Positions 35,222 through 42,487 of a stretch of DNA of 64,000 nt are shown here, in pieces. Every line of letters starts with the position of its first letter. Positions within the stretch are counted from its first letter, which is position 1. The notes under the pieces were generated by a model. That model did not search any database. It worked only from the letters and a program-made list of their open reading frames with translations, and was not told where the DNA came from. The DNA is from Gammaproteobacteria bacterium UBA7803 (lineage in GTDB: Bacteria; Pseudomonadota; Gammaproteobacteria; Pseudomonadales; Azotimanducaceae), in NCBI GenBank assembly GCA_002480525.1, contig DLCH01000078.1, positions 28,116-92,115 of the forward strand, in the 5' to 3' direction. The position numbers and the translations under genes were made by a program.

Positions 35222-35238
35222 TGCACCGTTATGGTGCG
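35222..35238. promoter_or_regulatory. NtrC-binding site upstream of glnA
   Basis: TGCACCGTTATGGTGCG fits the 5-7-5 NtrC pattern with one mismatch in the last base. Its centre is about 125 bp upstream of the predicted sigma-54 start, a usual enhancer distance. Confidence 0.8.
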
Positions 35239-35316
35239 CAGGTACCGTTCAGAGTCCCGGCCCGCGGCCGCGGACCGGAAGGCTCAGCCCCGGTATCCCC
35301 CAGAGCACCGGGAAAA

Positions 35317-35574
35317 TCAGTCTGACACACGCATGCGGATATGGAAATGCGCCTGGTCGGTGCCGCAGGCGTGGTCGCGGCATTCCCGGTCGTCGAGAAA
35401 CGTGTGCCCGTGAACCCGGCACCAGGCGCGGATGTCGTGGCAGGCGCCCGGGTCGGTGGCGAGCACTTCGAGGCCGGTCCCCGGCGCCAGCTCGCGCACC
35501 CGGTCCTGGGTGCGGATCACCGGCAGGGGGCACAGCAGGCCCAGGGCGTCCAGGCGGCTGTCCGGCGCGCTCAT
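35317..35574 (-). CDS. TusA-like sulfur carrier with Cys/His-rich tail
   Basis: 85 residues. The TusA/SirA motif 'LDALGLLCPLPVIRTQ' carries the reactive Cys15 in CPxP form. The C-terminal half is unusual: several additional Cys and His residues (CHDIRAWCRVHGH, ECRDHACGTDQAHFH) where most TusA proteins have none. It overlaps the PP-loop gene by 4 bp (ATGA), so the two are made together and the carrier probably feeds sulfur to that enzyme. The extra Cys might bind a metal. Not the canonical tusA, hence no symbol. Confidence 0.85.
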   Translation of the reverse strand: MSAPDSRLDALGLLCPLPVIRTQDRVRELAPGTGLEVLATDPGACHDIRAWCRVHGHTFLDDRECRDHACGTDQAHFHIRMRVSD

Positions 35575-36623
35575 CCGATGTGCCAGGCCGCCGGCAGCTC
35601 GTGGGCGGGCAGCGGCGCCACCTCCACGACCTCGCCGACGCCGCCGGGACGCTCGATGCTGACCTGCACCCGGTCCGCATCCCGGCCCTGGCTGTAGCGG
35701 GCCAGCACCCGGGCGGCGAGGGTCAGGTCGTCCGCCTCGGCGACACCGTCGACCAGGCAGATGGGGCCGCGGTGGGACACCGGGCGCAGCGCCGTGAAGC
35801 GCCGCCGGTAACCCTCCAGGTAGCGGTTCTCGCCCTCCTCACGGCCGAGAATCAGCTTGAAGCGCGGGTCGGGCCGCAGGTGGCGCCCGACCTTCAGCAG
35901 CATGATGTCGTCCAGGTCGTAGTCCCGCTCCCCCTGGGATTTCCAAAGGTCGGCGAGCTTGTTGGAATAGTCGGCGTTGGTGAGAAAACAGCACCCGCCG
36001 GCGGGCTGGGCCCAGTCCTCGAAGCCGAGCCGGCGGGCCAGCTCGATCTGCGGCTTGCGGTTGCGGCCGTGGAAGTCGTACAGCTCGTCCCGATTCACCC
36101 AGCCTTCCCGCTCGGGGAGGGTCTCCGGCAGATGCTTCGCGCACAGCGGCCGTAGCAGCCGGTCCTCGGCGCCGGATTCCCGGGCCACCAGGGGCAGGGC
36201 CTCCTTGCGCTGGCTCTTGGGGCGCTGGCCCATCACCTCGCCGGTGACGATGAAGTCGAAGCCGTGCTCCGCCATGAAGCTCCAGGCGAGCGCCTTGTTG
36301 ACCATGAAGATCTTGCAGTCCAGGCACGGATTCAGGTGGGCGCCGTAGCCGTGCTTCGGGTTCAGCACGACGTCCTTGTATTCGTCGATGACGTCGACGA
36401 TGTGCAGCTTGATGCCGAGCTGCTCCGCCACCCACAGGGCGTTGTTGCGCTTCGGCGCGGCGCCCTTGCGGTCGCGGATGGCGTGGGTGTGGCCCTCGAC
36501 GCAGAAGCCGGTGTAGAAGTTCAGCCCCTCGACGTGGACGCCCTGATCCATGATCACCCGGGCGGCCAGCATCGAGTCGAGACCGCCGGAAATCAGCGCG
36601 ACAGCTTTCCTCTGTTCGGTCAT
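35571..36623 (-). CDS. PP-loop ATPase, tRNA thiouridine synthase-like (MnmA/ThiI-related)
   Basis: 350 residues from the ATG at 36623 with a GAGGGG ribosome site. The PP-loop 'LISGGLDSMLAARVI' (Ser12-Ser17) adenylates the target. Cys pairs occur at Cys100/Cys103 ('NPCLDCK') and Cys211/212 ('PAGGCCFLT'), the arrangement of thiolating enzymes. The C-terminal 100 residues (VGRHLRPDPRFKLILGREEG) resemble an NFACT-R-like domain. Homologues are often labelled tRNA (5-methylaminomethyl-2-thiouridylate)-methyltransferase, a misleading name. It may thiolate a tRNA uridine; whether it duplicates a normal MnmA elsewhere is unknown. Co-translated with the TusA-like carrier. Confidence 0.8.
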   Translation of the reverse strand: MTEQRKAVALISGGLDSMLAARVIMDQGVHVEGLNFYTGFCVEGHTHAIRDRKGAAPKRNNALWVAEQLGIKLHIVDVIDEYKDVVLNPKHGYGAHLNPCLDCKIFMVNKALAWSFMAEHGFDFIVTGEVMGQRPKSQRKEALPLVARESGAEDRLLRPLCAKHLPETLPEREGWVNRDELYDFHGRNRKPQIELARRLGFEDWAQPAGGCCFLTNADYSNKLADLWKSQGERDYDLDDIMLLKVGRHLRPDPRFKLILGREEGENRYLEGYRRRFTALRPVSHRGPICLVDGVAEADDLTLAARVLARYSQGRDADRVQVSIERPGGVGEVVEVAPLPAHELPAAWHIG

Positions 36624-36715
36624 AATCGCCGCCCCTCGCGTCGGAGCGCTCGTCATAGCGCTCCCTCAGACAGGTCCCGAATCAACGGGCCGCGAAGTTT
36701 AGTAGGATCACCGAA

Positions 36716-38554
36716 GTGTCGCAAAGTGAGCACAACCCCCAGGCGTTGCGCAACGTCGCCATCATCGCCCACGTGGACCATGGCAAGACCACGCTGGTGG
36801 ACCGCCTGCTGCAGCAGACGGGCACCATCGACCGGGAGGCCCAGGAACGGGTGATGGACTCGAACGACCTCGAGCGCGAGCGGGGCATCACCATCCTGTC
36901 GAAGAACACCGCCATCGAGTACGGCGGCTACCGCATCAACATCGTCGACACGCCCGGTCACGCGGACTTCGGCGGCGAGGTCGAGCGGATCCTGTCGATG
37001 GTCGACTCGGTGCTGCTGCTGGTGGACGCCGTCGACGGCCCCATGCCCCAGACCCGGTTCGTCACCCAGAAGGCCTTCGCCGCCGGGCTCAATCCGATCG
37101 TGGTGGTCAACAAGGTGGACCGGGCGGGCGCCGACCCCTACCGGGTGATCGACCAGGTGTTCGACCTGTTCGACTCGCTGGGCGCCACCGACGAGCAGCT
37201 CGACTTCCCGGTGATCTACGCCTCCGCCCTGCTCGGCAAGGCCGGCCCGGAGCCGGATCAGCTCGGCGACGACATGACCGTGCTGCTCGACGCCATCGTC
37301 GAGCACGTGCCGCCGCCGGCGGTGGACCCGGAAGGGCCGTTCCAGATGCAGATCAGCTCGCTGGCCTACTCGAGCTACCTCGGCGTGATGGGCGTTGGCC
37401 GCATCCGCCGGGGCCGCGTCGAGCGCAACACGCCGGTGGTCGTGGTGGCCCGCGACGGCAGCACCCGGCGCGCCCGGGTGCTGGCCATCCTCGGCTATCA
37501 CGGCCTGGAGCGGGTGGAGCGCCAGGCGGCATCCGCCGGCGACATCGTCTGCGTCACCGGCGTCGACGACATCGGCATCTCCGACACCCTGTGCAGCCCG
37601 GACGCCGTGGAAGCGCTGCCGGCGCTGGTGGTGGACGAGCCCACCCTGACGATGATGTTCTGCGTCAACACCTCGCCCTTCGCCGGCCGCGAGGGCGACT
37701 ACCTGACCAGCCGCCAGCTCAAGGAGCGGCTGTGGCGGGAGGCTTCCCACAACGTCGCGCTGTCGGTGAAGGAAACCGACGACCGCGACCGCTTCGAGGT
37801 GTCCGGCCGCGGTGAGCTGCATCTGTCGGTGCTGATCGAGACCATGCGCCGGGAAGGCTACGAGCTGGCCGTGTCCCGCCCCCAGGTGATCACCCGGGAG
37901 GTGGACGGCCAGGTCCAGGAGCCCTACGAGCACGTCACCGTCGACATCGAGGAGCAGTACCAGGGCAAGGTCATGGAGAGCCTCGGCGAGCGCCGCGGCG
38001 AGCTGCTGGACATGCAGAGCGACGGCCAGGGCCGCACGGTGCTGAAGTACCGGCTGCCGACCCGCGGGCTGATGGGCTTCCGGCCGGTGTTCCTGTCCAT
38101 GACCTCGGGCACGGGCATTCTGACCTTCGGCTCGGCCGGCTACGGGCCGCGCCTGGACGTGGAGCTCGGCAACCGCAGCAACGGCGTGCTGGTGTCGATG
38201 GCCGAGGGCAAGGCCGTAGCCTACGCCCTGTTCAACCTGCAGAACCGCGGCCGCCTGATGATCGGCCCGGGCGAGGAGGTCTACGAAGGCATGGTGATCG
38301 GCATTCACAGCCGGGAGAACGACCTGCCGGTGAATCCGATGAAGGAAAAGAAGCTCACCAACGTCCGCGCCGCCGGCAGCGACGAGAACATCCTGCTCAC
38401 ACCGCCGGTGCGCATGAGCCTCGAGCAGGCACTCGAGTTCATCGACGACGACGAGCTGGTGGAGATCACCCCCGCCGCCATCCGCATCCGCAAGCGGTTC
38501 CTCAAGGAGCACGAGCGCAAGCGCGCCGGCAGCGCCCGGGCCGCCAACGGCTGA
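36716..38554 (+). CDS. typA: Ribosome-associated GTPase TypA/BipA
   Basis: 612 residues from a GTG with an AGGA site. The G1 loop 'IIAHVDHGKTT' (16-26), the switch 'RERGITILSKN', G3 'DTPGHADFGG' and G4 'VVNKVDR' are intact. EF-G-like beta and alpha domains follow, and the BipA-specific C-terminal region ends with 'NVRAAGSDENILLTPP' and 'EFIDDDELVEITP'. It binds ribosomes and supports assembly and stress growth. Divergent from the PP-loop gene across 92 bp. Confidence 0.97.
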   Translation: MSQSEHNPQALRNVAIIAHVDHGKTTLVDRLLQQTGTIDREAQERVMDSNDLERERGITILSKNTAIEYGGYRINIVDTPGHADFGGEVERILSMVDSVLLLVDAVDGPMPQTRFVTQKAFAAGLNPIVVVNKVDRAGADPYRVIDQVFDLFDSLGATDEQLDFPVIYASALLGKAGPEPDQLGDDMTVLLDAIVEHVPPPAVDPEGPFQMQISSLAYSSYLGVMGVGRIRRGRVERNTPVVVVARDGSTRRARVLAILGYHGLERVERQAASAGDIVCVTGVDDIGISDTLCSPDAVEALPALVVDEPTLTMMFCVNTSPFAGREGDYLTSRQLKERLWREASHNVALSVKETDDRDRFEVSGRGELHLSVLIETMRREGYELAVSRPQVITREVDGQVQEPYEHVTVDIEEQYQGKVMESLGERRGELLDMQSDGQGRTVLKYRLPTRGLMGFRPVFLSMTSGTGILTFGSAGYGPRLDVELGNRSNGVLVSMAEGKAVAYALFNLQNRGRLMIGPGEEVYEGMVIGIHSRENDLPVNPMKEKKLTNVRAAGSDENILLTPPVRMSLEQALEFIDDDELVEITPAAIRIRKRFLKEHERKRAGSARAANG

Positions 38555-38602
38555 TGGCGCCCGGGTGCCGCCGCCGATGACGCTCCGGGACCTGCACGCG
38601 GA

Positions 38603-39040
38603 ATGAAGGCCCTGCTCCAGCGCGTCACCGAAGCCGCCGTCACCGTCGACGGCGAACGCATCGCGTCGATCGGCCCGGGGCTGCTGGTGTTCGTCGGCGT
38701 GCAGCCCGGGGACGGCCCGGAGGACGTCGACTGGCTGGCCGGCAAGGTGCTGGCCCTGCGTATCTTTCCCGACGCGGACAAGCCCATGAACCGATCGGTG
38801 ACGGACGTCGGCGGCGAGCTGCTGCTGGTCTCCCAGTTCACGCTGGCGGCGGACACCCGCCGCGGCAATCGCCCGGGCTTCAGCACCGCGGCGCCGCCGG
38901 AGCAGGCGGAGCGGCTCTACGACGCCTTCGTCGCCGAGTTGCGCCGCCGCTGGGACCGCGTCGCCACCGGCCGTTTCGGCGCCGACATGCAGGTCTCGCT
39001 GATCAACGACGGCCCGGTGACGTTTCTGCTGGAGCGGTGA
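38603..39040 (+). CDS. dtd: D-aminoacyl-tRNA deacylase
   Basis: 145 residues, the standard length. It hydrolyses D-aminoacyl-tRNA and glycyl-tRNA-Ala. The catalytic motif 'LLVSQFTLAADTRRGNRPGF' (SQFTL) and the cross-subunit Gly-cisPro 'INDGPVTF' are present. It is 48 bp after typA, same strand. It converges with the dioxygenase gene across REP cluster 2. Confidence 0.96.
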   Translation: MKALLQRVTEAAVTVDGERIASIGPGLLVFVGVQPGDGPEDVDWLAGKVLALRIFPDADKPMNRSVTDVGGELLLVSQFTLAADTRRGNRPGFSTAAPPEQAERLYDAFVAELRRRWDRVATGRFGADMQVSLINDGPVTFLLER

Positions 39041-39043
39041 CGG

Positions 39044-39228
39044 CCCGCCCGGCGGCGTCGGCCCCCGCTCCCCACCTCACCACCCCGTAGGAGCGGCCTC
39101 CCGGCCGCGATCCGGTCTGCCTCGACCTCGACCTCGCCGTGTCCGTAGGAGCGGCCTCCCGGCCGCGATTGGCGGGGCAGGCGAAAGTCGTCCGAAATAC
39201 GGGATCGCGGCCGGGAGGCCGCTCCTAC
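39044..39228. repeat. REP cluster 2 between dtd and the dioxygenase gene
   Basis: Two plus-oriented REPs (39087-39111 and 39145-39169, each starting GTAGGAGCGGCCTCCCGGCC) and one minus-oriented REP (39204-39228) are spaced by 33 and 34 bp. The stretch 39044-39086 before the first REP matches the same-position segment of the 52.9-kb duplication. The gap 39041-39238 is convergent and contains nothing else. Confidence 0.9.
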
Positions 39229-39238
39229 GAGAGGGGGG

Positions 39239-40180
39239 TCAGGGCGCCTGCTCGTTCTCGATGCGGGTCAGCCAGTAGTCGACGTCGAAATCCGGGTTGC
39301 CGGTGAGGTAGCGCCACAGCCGGGCCCGGTTGATGTATTCGAGGCGGGAGGTGTCCTGCTCGAACCAGGGCTCCGGGCGCGTGAGGATGGCGGCCACCGG
39401 ATCGGCGGCCGCGCTTTCCGGCGCGGTCCAGAAGATCGGCCGCTGGGCAGGGCGCCCCGCCGGCGCCGGCAGGTCGCTGGTGTCCCACAGCCGCACCTGG
39501 GGTTCGGTGGGGCACAGGCGGATCTTGAACATGTAGCGCAGCCGGTCGGAGCGGTTCACCCCGCCGCCGTGCCAGATGCCGTGATGGAGCACCAGCACGG
39601 TGCCGGCGGGGCAGACCACGTGCTGCTGGCCGCGCACGTTCTGGTAGCGGGCGATGGCGGTCTCGCTCACCACCCGCAGGTGGGACCCGGGCAGAAACCG
39701 CGTGCCCCCCATGGCGGCGGTGGTGTCGTGGGGAAAGTACATGAGCTGGATGTCGAAGGCCCGGCGCGGGTCGATGGTGGAGTCCTGGTGGTAGTGCTGG
39801 GACACCGGCTCGCGGCCCTGGGCCCGGTAGAAGGCGGGCGGGTAGGTGATGTGCAGGAAGTGGTGGTCGAACACCGGCGCGTGGCCCACCAGGCTGGTGA
39901 TGGCGCCGCGCACCTCCGGCACGTCCAGCACCGCACGCACCGGCGAGTCCGCGTCGTAGGCGTCGGCCAGCGGCGTGCCGGCGGCGACCCGCGGGATCAC
40001 CGACTCGGCCAGAATGCGGCCGTAGTGCTCGCGGATGCTCGACACGGCGTCGGCGGGCACGTCGTGAACCTGCGCCAGGAACGCCGCGTTGACGTGGTCC
40101 GGCACCACGGCGTCGAGCCGCAGGAAGCCGCGGGCGGCGAAGGTCGCCATGTCGATCGTGCTCAGCAGCCGCTCAGCCAT
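39239..40180 (-). CDS. Phytanoyl-CoA dioxygenase-like protein
   Basis: 313 residues from the ATG at 40180. A 2-oxoglutarate/Fe(II) oxygenase of the PhyH family: the HxD pair is His131-Asp133 in 'SQHYHQDSTID' and the distal His is His204 in 'GIWHGGGVNRS'. 'GTRFLPGSHLRV' is a further family mark. Substrate unknown; bacterial PhyH proteins hydroxylate very diverse small molecules. It is the last gene of the long minus-strand run and overlaps the 92-residue protein by 8 bp. Confidence 0.88.
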   Translation of the reverse strand: MAERLLSTIDMATFAARGFLRLDAVVPDHVNAAFLAQVHDVPADAVSSIREHYGRILAESVIPRVAAGTPLADAYDADSPVRAVLDVPEVRGAITSLVGHAPVFDHHFLHITYPPAFYRAQGREPVSQHYHQDSTIDPRRAFDIQLMYFPHDTTAAMGGTRFLPGSHLRVVSETAIARYQNVRGQQHVVCPAGTVLVLHHGIWHGGGVNRSDRLRYMFKIRLCPTEPQVRLWDTSDLPAPAGRPAQRPIFWTAPESAAADPVAAILTRPEPWFEQDTSRLEYINRARLWRYLTGNPDFDVDYWLTRIENEQAP

Positions 40181-40451
40181 CGACCAGCTTCTCGAACAGG
40201 AATTCGTACTTGAGGTAGCCGGTGCGGAACTCGTCGCCACCGCCGTGGGGCAGCAGCGGGCTCGCCTGGATCAGCCGCCAGCCGTCGAGCAGCGCGTCGA
40301 GGCCGGTGTCGTAGGGCGGCTCGTCCGCGTCGCCGGCCATGCGCTGCGTTTCGCCCGTGCCGTCGTACAGCGACCAGGCCAGGACACGGGCGTCCAGGGC
40401 CGAGTTGTCCAGGCAGAGCACGAGCACCTGCTGACGCCTGCCGGGGGTCAC
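40173..40451 (-). CDS. Small conserved-looking protein coupled to the dioxygenase
   Basis: 92 residues from a GTG at 40451. No membrane segment, no known domain that I recognise. The strongly patterned 'VLVLCLDNSALDARVLAWSL' and 'LDALLDGWRLIQASPLLPH', ending 'YLKYEFLFEKLVDG', looks like a folded conserved protein rather than a chance frame. It lies 22 bp after tatC and overlaps the dioxygenase start by 8 bp, so it is co-translated with it. Function unknown. Confidence 0.75.
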   Translation of the reverse strand: MTPGRRQQVLVLCLDNSALDARVLAWSLYDGTGETQRMAGDADEPPYDTGLDALLDGWRLIQASPLLPHGGGDEFRTGYLKYEFLFEKLVDG

Positions 40452-40473
40452 GGGCCGCCGCCCGCGCGGACCG

Positions 40474-41298
40474 TCACCGGTCGCCGTCCGGGTCTGCGGC
40501 GTCGGCGTGGGCGGCCTCGGCCTCGGCTCGATCCTCCTCCTCCGCCTTGCGCCGGGCCAGCACCCGCGCCAGCGCCACGCCCAGCTCGAACAGCAGCCAG
40601 GTGGGTATCGCCAGCAGGAGCTGGGAGACCACGTCCGGCGGCGTGAGCAGCATGCCCACCACGAAGCAGCCCACCACGATGTAGGGCCGTTTGCGCGCCA
40701 GGGCGTCCGGGCTGGTGATGCCGGTCCACACCATCAGCAGGATGGCGATGGGCACCTCGAACGCCAGGCCGAAGGCGAAGAACAGCTTCAGCACGAAGTT
40801 GAGGTAGGCGTTGATGTCCGTCATCCAGGTGGCGCCCGTGGGAATGGTCTGGGCGAAGAACTGGAACACCAGCGGGAACACCAGGAAGTAGGCGAACGCC
40901 GTGCCGCAGTAGAACAGCACGATGCTCGACACCAGCAGCGGCAGCGCGAAGCGCTTCTCGCGGAAGTACAGCCCCGGCGCGACGAAGGCCCATGCCTGGT
41001 AGAGGATGAACGGCATGGCGGCGAAGATCGCGGTGAAGATGGCCAGCTTGAACGGCGTGAGGAAGGGTGACGCCACCTCGGTGGCGATCATGCCGGAGTT
41101 CTCCGGCAGGTGCGCCATCAGCGGCGCCGCCACGAACTCGTAGATGTCGTTGGCGAAATAGTAGATCGGCACGAACACCACCAGGACCACCAGCAGCCCG
41201 CGCAGTATCCGGCTGCGCAGCTCGATGATGTGGTCCAGGAACGGCTGCTCGTTGGTCTCGACCTGGGCGTCGTGCTCGCGGGGATCCTGCTTAGCCAT
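40474..41298 (-). CDS. tatC: Twin-arginine translocase subunit TatC
   Basis: 274 residues with six membrane helices. The conserved N-terminal signal-peptide-binding region 'QPFLDHIIELRSRILRGLL' and 'ASPFLTPFKLAIF', 'PFILYQAWAFVAPGLYFREK' are intact. It receives folded Tat substrates together with TatB. The cytoplasmic tail is Glu/Ala rich. Overlaps tatB by 8 bp. Confidence 0.97.
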   Translation of the reverse strand: MAKQDPREHDAQVETNEQPFLDHIIELRSRILRGLLVVLVVFVPIYYFANDIYEFVAAPLMAHLPENSGMIATEVASPFLTPFKLAIFTAIFAAMPFILYQAWAFVAPGLYFREKRFALPLLVSSIVLFYCGTAFAYFLVFPLVFQFFAQTIPTGATWMTDINAYLNFVLKLFFAFGLAFEVPIAILLMVWTGITSPDALARKRPYIVVGCFVVGMLLTPPDVVSQLLLAIPTWLLFELGVALARVLARRKAEEEDRAEAEAAHADAADPDGDR

Positions 41299-41749
41299 GC
41301 CGGCGGTCGTCGTCCGGGCCGGTGCTCTCGTCTTTCGCCGGGGACGCCTGCGGGCCGGAGGACGGCTGCGCGGCGTCGGCTGCCGGTCGGCTGCCGGCGG
41401 CGGGCTCCAGGCTCGGCGAGGCCGCCGCCTCTCCCCCGGGCGTGCCGGCGCTGCTGCGCTCCGGCGCGGCCCGGCCGGGCGTCGGGGCGGCGCCGGCGTT
41501 CACCGAGTCGCGGACGTCGCGCTCGATGCGCTTCATCTCTTCCATCACCGCCTCGTTGTGGAGCTGGCGGCGCACCTCGTCCATGCCGATCTCGCGCTCG
41601 ATCTCGGTCTTGACGTTGGTGAAGCTGCGCCGCATCCGCCCGATCCACAGGCCGAGCGTGCGCAGGGCCTCCGGCAGGCGCTCCGGTCCGATGACCAGCA
41701 GCCCGACGATGGCGATCAGGACCAGCTCGGGGAAGCCGATGTCAAACAT
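41291..41749 (-). CDS. tatB: Twin-arginine translocase subunit TatB
   Basis: 152 residues. The N-terminal helix 'FDIGFPELVLIAIVGLLVIG' with Glu8, then 'PERLPEALRTLGLWIGRMRR' amphipathic helix are TatB. The rest is a long Ala/Pro/Ser-rich tail. Overlaps tatA by 8 bp. Confidence 0.96.
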   Translation of the reverse strand: MFDIGFPELVLIAIVGLLVIGPERLPEALRTLGLWIGRMRRSFTNVKTEIEREIGMDEVRRQLHNEAVMEEMKRIERDVRDSVNAGAAPTPGRAAPERSSAGTPGGEAAASPSLEPAAGSRPAADAAQPSSGPQASPAKDESTGPDDDRRHG

Positions 41750-41981
41750 TCGTGTCTTGTTTGCTCTCGGTCTTCTGCTGGGACTGGCTCACTTCGCCCT
41801 CGATGACGCGGGGGTCGTCGGACTTCTCCGACTTCTTCTCGTCGTCGCTGACGGCCTTGCGGAACCCCTTGATGGCGGAGCCGAGGTCCGACCCGAGGCT
41901 CTTCAGGCGCTTCGGTCCGAAGACCAGCAGCACGATCGCCAGGACGATCAGCAGCTCGGGTATTCCAAATCCTCCAAACAT
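41742..41981 (-). CDS. tatA: Twin-arginine translocase subunit TatA
   Basis: 79 residues. 'GIPELLIVLAIVLLVFGPKR' then 'LKSLGSDLGSAIKGFRKAV' is the transmembrane-hinge-amphipathic pattern of the pore-forming subunit. First of tatABC, 138 bp after hisE. Confidence 0.97.
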   Translation of the reverse strand: MFGGFGIPELLIVLAIVLLVFGPKRLKSLGSDLGSAIKGFRKAVSDDEKKSEKSDDPRVIEGEVSQSQQKTESKQDTNV

Positions 41982-42119
41982 GATGCACTCCGTAGCTTGG
42001 CGCGCCGATTATAGGGATCGACGGGTGCCGCATTGTGACATTCGCGCGACATTCCGGCGATATGGGGCACTTTTTTCGCCGCTGCAGCGCCGCTGCACCG
42101 CCGGCGAGGCCGCTCCGGG

Positions 42120-42458
42120 TCAGCCGCGGCTGGCCTTTTCTGCGTGACCCGAGATGCCGAAGCGGTCGGCCAGGGTCTCCAGCACCCGCTGCGGGTCCTG
42201 GTCGAGATGCACCAGCATCACCAGCGTGTGGAACCACAGGTCGGCCACTTCCCCGGCCAGGTCCTCGTCCGGGGTGCCGGGCGTGGCGTCCTTGGCGGCG
42301 AGCACGACCTCGGTGGCCTCCTCGCCGACCTTCTCGAGAATCCTGTTCAGCCCCCGGGCGTACAGGGAGGCGACGTAGGAGTCGTCCGGGTCCGCGCCCC
42401 GGCGCGACCGCAGCACCTCGGTCAGCTCGCGGATGACGTCGCGTCGGGCATTGGACAT
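42120..42458 (-). CDS. hisE: Phosphoribosyl-ATP pyrophosphatase
   Basis: 112 residues. It removes pyrophosphate from PR-ATP, the second step of histidine synthesis. The MazG-like helical core 'SYVASLYARGLNRILEKVGE' and 'EATEVVLAAKD', 'DLAGEVADLWFHTLVMLVHL' gives the EExxE metal site. It sits before tatABC as in Pseudomonas, but hisI, normally immediately upstream, is absent: ubiB is 29 bp away instead. Confidence 0.96.
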   Translation of the reverse strand: MSNARRDVIRELTEVLRSRRGADPDDSYVASLYARGLNRILEKVGEEATEVVLAAKDATPGTPDEDLAGEVADLWFHTLVMLVHLDQDPQRVLETLADRFGISGHAEKASRG

Positions 42459-42487
42459 GGCGCTGACTCCGATGGTTGTCCGGTGGA

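Larger units (their letters stand above)
34955..35316. other. Regulatory gap upstream of glnA
   Basis: 362 bp without a gene. It holds, in minus-strand order, a GC hairpin (35257-35278) past the TusA-like stop that may end that transcript, the NtrC box (35222-35238), an NtrC half-site TGCAC near 35182, the sigma-54 promoter (35116-35130) and an untranslated leader of about 150 bases. Confidence 0.7.

Noticed and set aside
39087..39228. Evenly spaced repeats as a possible CRISPR array
   Set aside because: The units differ in orientation, the spacers are partly repeated between clusters, there is no leader and no cas gene, and each unit is a REP palindrome.
41982..42119. GC repeats before tatA as a terminator of hisE
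   Set aside because: The homopolymer after the stem is an A run on the transcribed strand, the wrong base for a terminator.
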